This document shows, in pieces, positions 1-10,479 of a DNA stretch of 64,000 nucleotides (its first letter is position 1; each line of letters opens with the position of its first letter). Where the stretch lies: contig CM070905.1 in the NCBI GenBank assembly GCA_036417435.1, forward strand, positions 18,329,592 through 18,393,591, written 5' to 3'. The notes beneath the pieces were generated by a model, which saw only the letters and a program-made list of their open reading frames with translations, made no database searches and was not told the origin of the DNA. The translations under genes and the position numbers were made by a program. Source of the stretch: Inia geoffrensis (lineage: Eukaryota > Chordata > Mammalia > Artiodactyla > Iniidae).

Positions 1-99
1 ACATATTATAAGACTTCTACAAATCTGAAAGTTAGATTATGAAATTATTCTTACACAGAGAAAAATGTACTAATTTATCTCCCTCTTTAATACTTAGAT

Positions 100-305
100 T
101 TTTTTTTTTTTTTGCGGTACGCGGGCCTCTCACTGTTGTGGCCTCTCCCGTTGCGGAGCACAGGCTCCGGACGCGCAGGCTCAGCGGCCATGGCTCACGG
201 GCCCAGCCGCTCCGCGGCATGTGGGATCCTCCCGGACCGGGGCACAAACCCGTGTCCCCTGCCTCGGCAGGCGGACTCTCAACCACTGCGCCACCAGGAA
301 AGCCC
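100..305 (-). mobile_element. CHR-family tRNA-derived SINE, short (deletion-type) form
   Basis: A poly-T run opens the element and the tRNA-like head ends it, so the SINE lies on the minus strand. It is flanked by an 11-bp TSD, AATACTTAGAT, at 89-99 and 306-316. The body is GC- and CpG-rich against an AT-rich surround, as expected for a fairly young insertion. It matches the copies near 9.56 kb and 27.35 kb almost throughout. The open frames that cross it are not genes. Confidence 0.93.
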
Positions 306-539
306 AATACTTAGATATTTTATAGCAATTTAAAGACCTTGAACTATCCTAATTACTCATTAAAATAAATGATTTAAAAGAATAAATCCAAAATTAATTT
401 TCTAGTAGCATTAACAAATTTGGCAAAGCAGATGTGCTTTAGCTGGGTACACAACATCCTCTTAACAGCTCTATGAACTAGAATGAGACAGCTGGAATTG
501 AAGTCCAAGTCTACCAGAATGTATGACCCCATTCATTTT

Positions 540-899
540 CTTTTTCTTTCTTTCTTTCTTCCTTTCTTTCTTTCTTGGCTGCGCTGGGTCTTCATTGCTG
601 CGCGCGGGCTTTCTCTACTTGCGGCGAGCAGGGGCTACTCTTCGTTGTGGTGCGCAGGCTTCTCACTGAGGTGGCTTCTCTTGTTGCGGGAGCACAGGCT
701 CTAGGCACATGGGCTTCAGTAGTTGCAGCACACGGGCTCAGTAGTTGTGGCTTGCAGGCTCTAGAGTGCAGGCTCAGTGGTTGTGGCACACAGGCCTAGT
801 TGCTCTGCGGCATGTGGGATCTTCCTGGACCAGGGCTCGAACCATGTCCCCCTGCATTGGCAGGCGGATTCTTAACCACTGCCCCACCAGGGAAGTCCC
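540..899 (-). mobile_element. CHR-family SINE, long form
   Basis: Minus-strand SINE beginning with a pyrimidine-rich (CTTT)n degraded tail. It has the longer body with repeated 'ACTACTGAGCC'-type segments and ends in the inverted head at the GGGAAGTCCC side. The flanking TSD is GACCCCATTCATTTT at 525-539 and GACCCCGTTCATTTT at 900-914, with one mismatch. More diverged than the short-form copies. Confidence 0.92.
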
Positions 900-905
900 G
901 ACCCC

Positions 906-1440
906 GTTCATTTTTCTATTCAACTTTGCTCTCATCTTACAAATGTTAGTTGCCTTGCCCTTTTCCCATCTCCCATTCCCTGCTTTATCTCAATCTTGAT
1001 GCTTTGAAATGACAGTTTCAGGCCAAATAATAGAAGAATCTCTTCACATTATGGGTAGTAAACACTTGGAAAACATTATTTGCCGTGCTGGTACTGGGCA
1101 TATAGGTTCAAGAAGAGTTTAGAGACATTATCGGATAATGGATTTAAAAGGGCCTCTGAAGGAAAGGAAAGGAAAAGGCTTTAAGATAAAATTAAGTTCT
1201 AGAGGTTTTAAAAGTTTCAAGGTATAAATTCCAACAATGGTCCCTTCTTGTCATCATCAGAGACATTGGGCTCTAGAATTCAAATTTGACTAAGTGAGAT
1301 ATATCTTGGATTCTAATACTTATAACAGTCTAATGACTTGTATATCAAATAGTCTCCTCATTTTTTTGTTGAGAGGTTATCATTACAAGGGAGAATGGAA
1401 AAAGCAGAAGACTCCATGTGAGCAACTGAATGACAACTGG
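906..1440. other. Anonymous AT-rich sequence
   Basis: No gene, repeat family or regulatory signal that I recognise. Confidence 0.5.
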
Positions 1441-1444
1441 GAAG

Positions 1445-1640
1445 AAATTTATATTTATTATATACTAAGTGTGTGTCAAATGCCACACACCTCTTTTTTA
1501 ATGTTTCAAACAAACCCATGAGGAGAGTGTTTTTTCTCTCCATTTATAGATGAGAAAATACAGGCTTGAGAGGTTAAGGAACTTGCCAAGCATCAGATAG
1601 AGGTGGAAGAGTTGGAACTAGAATGCACATCTTAATCTAG
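1445..1640 (-). repeat. MIR fragment
   Basis: Contains the inverted MIR core: the 'TAGATGAGAAAATACAGGC' segment near 1547 followed by 'AGGTTAAGGAACTTGCC'. Old and diverged. Confidence 0.75.
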
Positions 1641-1862
1641 CCTCTTGCTACCACTCCAAAGGGAAACACTCGAAAGAAGAAGGAAAGAAAGAAAAGGTTG
1701 TTCAGTTACCCAATTATTTCATTCACTGTTGTTTGAACAGAAGCAATTGATGTCTTAAATCAATCTGATCAACTGCACAAAAACAGGTTGTTTGGATTTC
1801 TTATAAAGATTTGATTGAAAACCAGTTGTTTCAGTGGCCATATGTAGACCTGGACTTAATAA

Positions 1863-3225
1863 ATGACCACCTTTGAGTCCCCCAGCTGGAAGAGTACAAA
1901 AGAACCCGGAGGCAAATCAATGGCAATTTGCCACCCCAAACAAATTGCAGCATGTAAGCTCCGAAACTTGAATTACCCTTCAATGATTAAAGTTCAGGAC
2001 TGTGAAAAATTAAAAATGTTGCCTAGCCTCGGAAATAGCATATGAATCAAAAATATCATTACTAAGCTTAACTGCACTCCTAATCTTCCGCTTTCATGAC
2101 ATCTAAACTGTTTTGTTATTCTTAATGGACCAAATCCCCTTTCTGGTAATGTTCTGGAAATTCTATTTTTGTGGTAATTTAAAAAATCATATGGCATGTT
2201 CTTTATATTTGGTTTATGTAGGAGTTAAGACCACTTCAAACATACTTTTCATTTTTATTCTGATGGCTATTTAATATTGTGTCATTCACTGGTTGAAATA
2301 AAAGTAGGTTAATCTGCAAAAATACATGAACACCCAAAAAGGATTGAATTGTATCTTTGAGAAATGATTTCTTTTTTCAAAGTCAGACATCAAAGGCTGC
2401 ATATTGCAGAAAGTTTATTTTGAGAAGCTTCAGTCAAAACAGTTTGGAAACTATGAAATGAGTCATTTTTCTTAAAGAAATGTAACTTTGTCTATTCCCA
2501 CTGCATTTTTGGTTTGGTAGGAGACATCTTTATTCCACAGGATTTTAAAAGCATGTTTAAGATTCCATAGGTTTAGTATTACATCACTAATGGTTTCTAA
2601 TGAGATCCAGGCAATAGCAAGAAAGGGAAAAAAGAACAGCACAAAAGCTGAATTCTACAACACCAAGTACCATGTAAAATGTGGAAAAGTCCATGCTTTA
2701 TCTAAGGCTGAAGCCTTCTGGCAAAAAAAAGGGGAAAAATTCACATTCTCTCAACCAGATGTGGATGACAAGATACCTAATGTTTGGCAGTTTGGAATCA
2801 GTTATCTAAGGGGCTGAATTTTTTACTTTTCATGCAGATGTTTGCTGCCCTGTAAGCAGTGAAACATGCAAATATCTAGGTACTGTATTCATTCTATTGA
2901 GTGCTTAAGGCCTTAGTTACTTGTTTGATTTTGTCCTCACAAACACCTTTTATGTAAAAATTATGCAAATTTTTCTTTTGCGATTATGTCAGTGTATACA
3001 TAGGAGGATAATGTGAAAAATAAATTTTCCCCAAGCCTTCAGCAACTCTGGCATTTCAAGGAACATAGATGAGGAGACAGTTGGGGTGGGTAGAATGATC
3101 CACAGAGGAGATTAGTTTATTTGGTGAAAGATAATGGGTAAATGAGATAAATGGAGACTCTAGAATTTTTGCTTAAGGGCTCCAAGTTAAAATTTCCAAC
3201 CTACAGACGGGTGCGATAATAACCA
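1863..3225. other. Anonymous AT-rich sequence
   Basis: A 75-codon open frame at 2590-2817 has lysine-rich composition, no recognisable domain and no splice or promoter context. I treat it as chance. Nothing else recognised. Confidence 0.45.
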
Positions 3226-3229
3226 CTAA

Positions 3230-3380
3230 CACCAGTTAAAAACTTTATAGTGTCAAAACTTTCACTGTCATGATCACATTTGATCCTTATCACAAGCCTA
3301 CTACATAGGAAGTTTTCTATAAATGTGCCCGACAATTTCATCTCAAGGCAACTCAACAATTATTGACCTGAGTCCAGAGC
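3230..3380 (-). repeat. MIR fragment
   Basis: Diverged MIR-like sequence; 'CATTTGATCCTTATCACAA' near 3279 corresponds to the inverted MIR middle. Confidence 0.55.
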
Positions 3381-3394
3381 TTCCATGTGTAAAG

Positions 3395-3740
3395 TAACTG
3401 TACTAGTCACAGTGGAGAGGGAGGAAAACAAAGGTAAATGAAGGCATAGTTTTTGCCTTCAAAGTACTTATAATCTTGTCAGGGAGATAGACACGACCAA
3501 CTGTATCACAAAATAGAAAGCTGAGTATAAAAAATGCAATAAAACATACCTAATTCTCTTCAAATGAAGTAGCACAAGTTGCTTTAAGGTCTGGGGAGGA
3601 TGTTTGAAAAAGTGATGGTAAGAGGCCCTGTTTTAGAAATTTGAAATACTTTTATACAAGGAGGTATCAATGTCATAAATTATTTATAGTGTTAGCTTTC
3701 ATTCATATGACAATTATCGAACACCTACAACATTCCAAGA
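3395..3740 (-). repeat. L2 3'-end fragments
   Basis: 3395-3620 carries the inverted L2 3' signature (near AATCTTGTCAGGGAGATAGA). 3690-3740 carries the 'ATTCAT...TCGAACACCTACAACATTCCAAG' type terminus. The order suggests two pieces rather than one intact element. Confidence 0.5.
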
Positions 3741-3839
3741 GTATGCTAGTTAGCATTTTTCTTTTAAAAAATGATAACATTAAATTTTGTCAAATTTCTT
3801 ATGAAAATCACCACATTATGACATTCAACTGAAGAATAA

Positions 3840-5243
3840 AATCCCCATCAGTCTACTAAATGTCTTGTTTGTACCATGCTGGGGAACAAGTTTGACAAGT
3901 GAGCCGATCAACCTCATGTCCTGTTTAGACACGTGATTCTAGAAATTCTAGAAAGTCTCTCTTCATTCCATTTACCCCTTGTCATTCACCAGAAAAACTG
4001 TCAGAACAAAGCAAGGAGGTATAACATTTTCCCACATACCTGGCAAACCTCATTTTGGGCCCAGACATTAGCATAGTAAAAGACAGCTATTGGCATCTTA
4101 TTAAACAGAAAATTCTAAAAATGAATATTTCTGATTTCCCTTCAAAGTATAACTTCAACTTGGCAAGCAGTACTCTACCTAAAATAATCCAGAGTTGCCC
4201 AAGGATGGGCGCCATCTGGAGCAAGAATTTGGTGAAAAGTCACAAAGTTGTCAGTTGTTTTGTGATTTTAGTCTTAACTGTTTTGTTAATAGTTTAGGAC
4301 TTTCCCCTATAATATAAGTGTCTGGCCAATAGGAGAATTTGGTGTGCTGTAGTTTACCCATTTTTATAAGAATTATTTGCTAAATCTTTGAAGGAAACAA
4401 GGAAATGATGGATGGATGGATAGACAGACAGACTGGGGTTATAACTGTTGTTGTCTGAACTACACATGTCATCGTTAGACATTACCTGACTCTCTACTGT
4501 AAGACATAGGGAAATTTGTACACTTAACACTTTTTTGTAACTGTCCCTCCTTTCCTTATTTTAAAATAATATCATTATTATTTTTAGTTGTTAAGGTATA
4601 ATTTTTAATCATAATACTGACAGTTGTTTAGCCTTAGTTTTATATTTAAATTAATTATAAATGTAGTCTAAGATTAATGTAAAACAACATGTTACATTAT
4701 TAGTCTTCTTTTAAATTTTTCAAGATAATGGGTATGCTCACATATATTTTAAGGTCAAAACTTCCACAGTTCTCCACCACCCCCTGCTTCTTCCTACCCC
4801 ACCTTCCAGGAGAAAAATATTTGGCCAATATTGCAAAGTAACACATACATTTTTTTTTTTTAAATCGGGCAACTGTGGACATCTGGTGTTTACAGAGAAT
4901 CTCATTTTAAATTATATTAATCACGAAAGGAGCAAGGTAGACCTTCAGATCATCTAAACATTTCTAATGGATAATACGGTCAAAAAGTCTTCTTCCAGTA
5001 ACTGAGAAGATGATTTTTCTCTATACTATATACTACTTTCTATATACTTTGCACTATATAACATTTCCTCCAATATTCTGTATATCCCATAATGGTAACT
5101 GAATAGGATCATCCAACATCTAGACTTTCATATATCTTTCAGCAGTCTTTTAGTCCCAGAAGTATTTTCTCTGGAAGATTGAATGTGCTCTACCTATTTT
5201 TACCTGTGACAGATTTCTCCTAGATCGTATTGCTCTTCTTTGC
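3840..5243. other. Anonymous AT-rich sequence with a short GATG/GACA repeat
   Basis: A short (GATG)n(GACA)n tract lies near 4405-4432. No gene or recognisable transposon elsewhere in the stretch. Confidence 0.45.
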
Positions 5244-5257
5244 AAAAACAGAACTGA

Positions 5258-5537
5258 GGACTTCCCTGGTGGCGCAGTGGTTAAGAATCTGCCTGCCAAT
5301 GCAGGGGACACGGGTTCGAGCCCTGGTCCAGAAGATCCCACATGCCATGGAGCAACTAAGCCTGTGCACCACAACTACTGAGCCCACGTGCCACAACTAC
5401 TGAAGCCCGCGTGCCTAGAGCCCATGCTCCGCAGCAAGAGAAGCCACTGCAATGAGAAGCCCGTGCACCCTCACTCGCTGAAACTAGAGAGAGCCTGCAG
5501 GCAGCAATGAAGACCCAACACAGTCCAAAAAAAAAAA
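5258..5537 (+). mobile_element. CHR-family SINE, long form
   Basis: Plus-strand copy. The head at 5258 reads like the 5' part of tRNA-Glu, including an A-box-like GCGCAGTGGTTAAG and a B-box-like GGTTCGAGCC near 5313, which would be internal pol III promoter elements. It ends in poly-A. The exact TSD AAAAACAGAACTGA is at 5244-5257 and 5538-5551. Confidence 0.95.
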
Positions 5538-5559
5538 AAAAACAGAACTGAATATTTTC

Positions 5560-6150
5560 CTGTGGAAACCAACAGACTTGGGAGTAAAATGGCTAAAAGG
5601 GCTGCTCTATTCATAGCTTTCAGATTATTGTCCATCTGCACAGTGTTGAAATCATCAGATCAGTCAGTTTAACCTTACTGTAGTGTAGAAAGACCACCCT
5701 TTTCAGTACGGGCTGAAGTTACACTTAGACTATGTCTTAGAAGTTTCTGGTTACCATATATACAGACATGGACTCAAAATTCCCTTTTTAGATCGAAATT
5801 CTCATGAAAATCAAACTGAACTGAGCAGAAGGGTGAAACATAAGCCCATTAACAAAATTATAAGGCCATGTCTGATTTTCACTAGATCCATTATTTCAGA
5901 TCCTGTTCTCTTTTAGGGTATATTTTCATGGCTATCTTAATCTTCTCTTTAAAAGCATGTGTTTCATGTGTAGTCATTGTGGGGCTCTACAATGACTCTA
6001 CACAATAGCTTCTTAGCTGTTAACTGAATTTTACAAAACTTGACAGAGATGGTTTCAGCACTATTGGGCTGGGTTGAGCTTCTGAAGGTAAACACTTTCG
6101 TTAAGCAATCTGTAGTATCCCAAACACTAAGGGTGTGGATATCATTTGGG
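5560..6150. other. Anonymous sequence
   Basis: No recognisable feature. Confidence 0.45.
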
Positions 6151-6154
6151 CCTC

Positions 6155-6440
6155 ATGACACCAGCTCAAAACAACACATTTATAGTATTCACTATGTGCT
6201 AGACACAGTGCTAAGCAAAGAGAATAAAATTATAAACATGAGAGACATTGTCCCAGTTCTGTTAAGTTTGCAGTCTGGTAGGGATATGAAAATCAAATAT
6301 CACAATGCAGTGTGATAATCTTGCTCTAGAGGAAGAATCGGGCATTGTCATAGCACAGAAAGAGGTTATTAGCCAAACTTGAATCTGTCAAGCTTTCCTG
6401 AGGCAGTGACATCTAAGCTGAGACATAAGGTAGCGGAGTG
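6155..6440 (-). repeat. L2 3'-end fragment
   Basis: Inverted L2 terminus ('TTCACTATGTGCTAGACACAG' region, 6185 on), followed by the inverted 'GTTAAGTTTGCAGTCTGGTAG' segment and the 'AGGCAGTGACATCTAAGCTGAGAC' segment. This is the standard L2 3' order read on the minus strand. Confidence 0.75.
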
Positions 6441-7085
6441 AGAGGGCATAGAATGGCGTGGAGAATCCTCCTTAATTTCTTTCTCCTGGGCCTCATCTGG
6501 GGCCCTCCTCGCTCTGGTCAGACTCCTTGTCCTCAGTTCCTCTTTCTTCTAGCAACATCAGGAGAGCTCACAGAGGAGAGAGGGGAAGAAGACATTTGTC
6601 TAGGATTTGGATCTGGATTTACTGCCTTTCCTTTCAAAGAAAGGCCCTCTTTAGAGGGGCCAGTTGAGATTTTCCTCAGTGATTGAACATGATAGAAATC
6701 TCTACCACATACCTCTGGCACCCAGTCTCCTGTTTTTCCCTCCTAAAGTTTTCCATTACAAATAAACAAAAATGTTGGCATGTGGACTACTGCCACTGGT
6801 GGACTGCTTGGTTTCGATCTCGGAGTGTATCACAGACACCAGCTTCACATTGCATCCAGCAGCCTCCTGGAGCATGGCTGTGATATGACCTGCTTCTGTG
6901 GTGACCCACAGAAGCTCTGGCACAGCGGTGGATCATTCAGTTACATTTTCCAGAGAGGAGTGATAATTGCAAGATTTACTGAGTGGAGAAATATGACCCA
7001 TTAGATTCAGCCTAAAAATAATTTTTGCTCTGAAAAAGAAAATCTAATTACTTTGCTCTTCACTATGAAAAACTGGGTTCATCTG
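6441..7085. other. Anonymous sequence up to the inverted repeat
   Basis: Open frames of 82 codons (6438-6686) and 74 codons (6780-7004) show no recognisable domain. Their stop positions and lack of splice context argue for chance. Confidence 0.4.
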
Positions 7086-7619
7086 GGTACAGAGACGTGG
7101 AACCTTCCTCTGAAGTAGACCATACATTCCAAAATATCTCTGGCAGAGTCCGGGGTCTGCTTCTGATTAGATAATTGATATAAACCTCCTTCCAATAAAC
7201 ACTGACTCCTTCAAAAACAGAGGAACCCAAGAATAAAACGTATCTACGTTTTGAGTAGAAAGGCTTCTGTGACAATTAGTTATCAGAAAGCAGTTTACTT
7301 TTCCTTTTAACAACCAGCATTAAGACCTAAGAAGCAAAAAGTATGCTGGATGAAATTCTAGTTGAAACTTCAGATCAGTCTTGGATCTATTCTAGACAGT
7401 ATCGGGTTTACTATTAACCTTAAGGTAGTACTTTCACATTTGTGGTGTTCCATCCTTATCCCACAAAGCTAAATTCATTGCTAATTATAAGTGATATACT
7501 TATAATTAATACTTATAATTATAAGTAACATAATTATAAGTAATACGTATAAGTAATATAAGTATTTACTTATCTTCCAGTTGTAAGATAAGTAAATACT
7601 AGGGATATAACATAGCTAA
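7086..7619 (+). repeat. Left arm (source copy) of a local inverted duplication
   Basis: The reverse complement of this segment is present at 8348-8875. Comparing the arms by eye I find about eight substitutions, mostly transitions, and one 6-bp indel (TAAGTA in the AT-rich part), roughly 98% identity. This arm sits in uninterrupted single-copy sequence, whereas the other interrupts a SINE, so this one is the source. The AT-rich inner end carries a 15-bp perfect stem-loop at 7562-7599. Confidence 0.95.
7562..7599. other. Perfect 15-bp hairpin at the inner end of the left arm
   Basis: GTATTTACTTATCTT at 7562-7576 is the exact reverse complement of AAGATAAGTAAATAC at 7585-7599, with an 8-base loop. 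It lies some 20 bases from the arm boundary and is repeated, with one loop change, in the right arm near 8368-8405. Confidence 0.9.
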
Positions 7620-7724
7620 TGCTGCTGTATGATATATAGGGATGTTAAGAGAGTAAATCCTATAAGTTCTCATCACAAGGAGAAAAATTTTTCCCTTTAT
7701 TCTTTTCTTCTTTCTTTTCTTTTC

Positions 7725-7919
7725 TTTGCGGTACACGGGCCTCTCACTGCTGTGGCCTCTCCCGTTGTGGAGCACAGGCTCCAGATGCACAGGCTCAGTG
7801 GCCATGGCTCACGGGCCCAGCCACCCTGCGGCATGTGGGATCTTCCCGGACTAGAGCACGAACCCGTGTCCCCTGCATCGGCAGGCGGACTCCCAACCAC
7901 TGCACCAGCAGGGAAGCCC
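7725..7919 (-). mobile_element. CHR-family SINE, short form
   Basis: Minus-strand copy preceded by a pyrimidine (CTTTT)n tail and ending in GGGAAGCCC. The likely TSD is a CTTTCTTTTCTTTT-like stretch at 7710-7724 and again just after 7919, hard to separate from low-complexity sequence. It lies in the spacer between the two inverted-repeat arms. Confidence 0.9.
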
Positions 7920-7959
7920 CTTTCTTTTCTTTTTATTGTATCTATAAGAGAAGATGGAT

Positions 7960-8095
7960 GTTAGCTGAACCTACTGTGGTAATCATTTCACAATATACAT
8001 ACGTAAATGAAACCATCGTGCTGTATGCCTTAAACTTATACAGAGTTGTAGGTCACTTATATCTCAATAATTTCTTGTTGCTAATAAAATATAAA
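7960..8095 (+). repeat. L1 3'-end fragment
   Basis: Matches the familiar L1 terminal segment with 'AATCATTTCACAATATACAT' and 'ATATCTCAATAA' near its end. Truncated, with no poly-A of its own. Confidence 0.6.
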
Positions 8096-8141
8096 TTTTG
8101 GAAAGTAAAGCATTGTTTTCACCTCAGAGTATTTTGGTCTT

Positions 8142-8342
8142 GGGACTTCCCTGGTGGGGCAGTGGTTAAGAATCCGCCTGCCAATGCAGGGGACACAGGT
8201 TCGAGCCCTGGTCCGGGAATATCCCACATGCCACAGAGCAACTAAGCCCGTGGGCCACAACTACTGAGCCTGCGTTCTAGAGCCCTCAAGCCACAACTAC
8301 TGAGCCCACACGCCACAACTACTGAAGCCCGGGGGCCTAGAG
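8142..8342 (+). mobile_element. CHR-family SINE, 5' half (split by the inverted insertion)
   Basis: Head and two-thirds of a long-form SINE. It breaks off at CCTAGAG (8336-8342), exactly where an uninterrupted copy (compare 5410-5440) would continue into GCCC.TGCTCCGC. The upstream TSD is AGTATTTTGGTCTT at 8128-8141. Confidence 0.95.
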
Positions 8343-8873
8343 CTATGTTAGCTATGTTATATCCCTAGTATTTACTTATCTTACAACTAGAAGATAAGTA
8401 AATACTTATATTACTTATAAGTATTACTTATAATTATATTACTTATAATTATAAGTATTAATTATATCACTTATAATTAGCAATGAATTTAGCTTTGTGG
8501 GATAAGGATGGAACACCACAAATGTGGAAGTACTACCTTAAGGTTAATAGTAAACCCGATATTGTCTAGAATAGATCCAAGACTGATCTGAAGTTTCAAC
8601 TAGAATTTCATCCAGCATACTTTTTGCTTCTTAGGTCTTAATGCTGGTTGTTAAAAGGAAAAGTAAATTGCTTTCTGATAACTAATTGTCACAGAAGTCT
8701 TTCTACTCAAAACGTAGATACGTTTTATTCTTGGGTTCCTCTGTTTTTGAAGGAGTCAGTGTTTATTGGAGGGAGGTTTATATCAATTATCTAATCAGAA
8801 GCAGACCCCGGACTCTGCCAGAGATATTTTGGAATGTATGGTCTACTTCAGAGGAAGGTTCCACGTCTCTGTA
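8343..8873 (-). repeat. Right arm: inverted copy of 7086-7619 inserted in a SINE
   Basis: 8348-8875 is the reverse complement of 7086-7619. The inserted block is bracketed by the 7-bp direct repeat CCTAGAG (8336-8342 and 8874-8880). At its left junction a 9-bp unit, GCTATGTTA, is tandemly duplicated (8342-8350, 8351-8359); only one copy exists in the source. The open frame here mirrors a minus-strand frame in the left arm only because the DNA was duplicated; it is not evidence of a gene. Confidence 0.95.
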
Positions 8874-9027
8874 CCTAGAGCCCGTGCTCCGCAACAAGAG
8901 AAGCCACCACGATGAGAAGCTCACGCACCGTAACGAAGAGTAGCCCCCGCTCGCCCCAACTAGAGAAAGCCCGCACGCAGCAAGGAAGACCCAAAGCAGC
9001 CAAAAATAAATAAATTTTTAAAAAAAG
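8874..9027 (+). mobile_element. CHR-family SINE, 3' half
   Basis: Resumes the SINE body at CCTAGAGCCCGTGCTCC and ends in an AAATAAATAAA tail. The downstream TSD AATATTTTGGTCTT is at 9028-9041. Matching TSDs at 8128 and 9028 show that both halves are one insertion event. Confidence 0.95.
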
Positions 9028-9102
9028 AATATTTTGGTCTTTACACTCAAAACAGCATAAGTACACCCGTGAGAAAAAAACAAAGCAAAACAATTCATGT
9101 AA

Positions 9103-9118
9103 GTGTGTGTGTGTGTGT
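9103..9118. repeat. Short (GT)n microsatellite
   Basis: About seven GT units. Confidence 0.8.
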
Positions 9119-9558
9119 CTTGCCGCCTTCTAAAAAAATTGTGATCCATATATGTACAGCTTGAAAACAGTTAACCAGGAAAAAGGGGAAAAGGGAAAAC
9201 TCCTGTGGCTTCATTAAGATGAGGTTATAGCTCAATGGGTTGAAGGTTACTCTGAGGAAAAACATTGTTTGAAAATTCTAGTCTTGCTGCCACATACCTG
9301 TGACTTTTCAGGCAAATCTTATATGAGGAAATAAAAAACAATATCTTCTGTCTTAAAAGGCCTCTTAAATAATGAAATGAGTAAGAGAACTCCTGCCTCA
9401 CTTAGCTTTCTAAATAATTTGTGCCAACTGAGTTCTGCCTTCCCATATGGTTTTACCATTTAGTTTTTGTATAATTCATAAGATGAAACAATAACTTTGT
9501 TCTGTCCTTAACAGGTTGGACTTTATGAAGATAGTCTTTTAGAAGAAATGTAATTTTT

Positions 9559-9767
9559 TTTTTTTTTTTTTTTTTGCAGTACGTGGGCCTCTCACCGCTG
9601 TGGCCTCTCCCGTCGCGGAGCACAGTCTCCGGATGCGCAGGCTCAGCGGCCATGGCTCGCGGGCCCAGCCACTCCACGACATGCGGGATCCTCCCGGACC
9701 GGGGCACGAACCGGTGTCCCCTGCCTCGGCAGGCGGACTCTCAACCACTGCGCCACCAGGGAAGCCC
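9559..9767 (-). mobile_element. CHR-family SINE, short form
   Basis: Long poly-T then the short-form body, CpG-rich. The TSD AAGAAATGTAATTTTT is at 9543-9558 and 9768-9783. Among the youngest-looking copies here. Confidence 0.95.
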
Positions 9768-9799
9768 AAGAAATGTAATTTTTAAAAAGGGCTCAGTTT

Positions 9800-10116
9800 G
9801 GGCTTCCCTGGTGGTACAGTGGTTAAGAATCCGCCCGCCAATGCAGGGGACACGGGTCTGAGCCCTGGTCCGGGAAGATCCCACATGCCGTGGAGCAACT
9901 AAGCCCATGCGCCACAACTACTGAGCCTGTGCTCTAGAGACCATGAGCCACAACTACTGAAGCCCTCATGCCTAGAGCCCGTGCTCCCGCAACAAGAGAA
10001 GCCACCACAACGAGAAGCCCGTGCACCACAACGAAGGGTAGCTCCCACTCGCCGCAACTAGAGGAAGCCCACGCGCAGTAACAAAGACCCAACACAGCCA
10101 AAAATAAATAAATAAA
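9800..10116 (+). mobile_element. CHR-family SINE, long form, host of a nested SINE
   Basis: Plus-strand copy with an (AAAT)n tail. Its upstream TSD is AAAAAGGGCTCAGTTT (9784-9799). The matching downstream copy, AAAAAGCTCAGTTT, appears only at 10317-10330, beyond the next SINE, which therefore inserted in this element's A-rich tail. Confidence 0.93.
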
Positions 10117-10295
10117 TTTATTTATTTATTTATTTATTTTTGCTGTACGCGGGCTCCGGACACGCAGGCTCAGCGGCCATGGCTCACGGGCCCAGCCGCT
10201 CCGCGGCATGTGGGATCCTCCCAGACCGGGGCACGAACCCGTGTCCCCTGCATCGGCAGGTGGACGCCCAACCACTGCGCCACCAGAGAAACCCC
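10117..10295 (-). mobile_element. CHR-family SINE, short form with internal 39-bp deletion, nested
   Basis: Minus-strand copy inserted tail to tail in the preceding SINE. Against the copies at 100 and 9559 it lacks 39 bp of the body just after the tail. Its own TSD is ATAAATTTATTT / ATAAGTTTATTT (around 10113 and 10296). Confidence 0.9.
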
Positions 10296-10479
10296 ATAAG
10301 TTTATTTTTTTTTTTTAAAAAGCTCAGTTTCAGGTGAGTTTGCCCTGCAAAGTGTGGAGAAGTGCTCAATAAACAACACTCAGGTAGTTCTCAGTGAGAA
10401 GGTCAGGTTCTAGAGGAAGACTGCGGTTGTTCTGAATTGTTTCTTGTTTCAAAATGTCCTTCCTACATGAATAAAGTCT

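Noticed and set aside
5258..5330. tRNA-Glu-like sequence as a real tRNA gene
   Set aside because: It is the head of a SINE, cannot form a complete cloverleaf, and is repeated in all CHR copies.
7063..8943. Two similar open frames on opposite strands (70 and 85 codons) that could look like paralogous small genes
   Set aside because: The similarity is fully explained by the DNA-level inverted duplication. Both frames run into unrelated flanking sequence and the second runs into SINE sequence.
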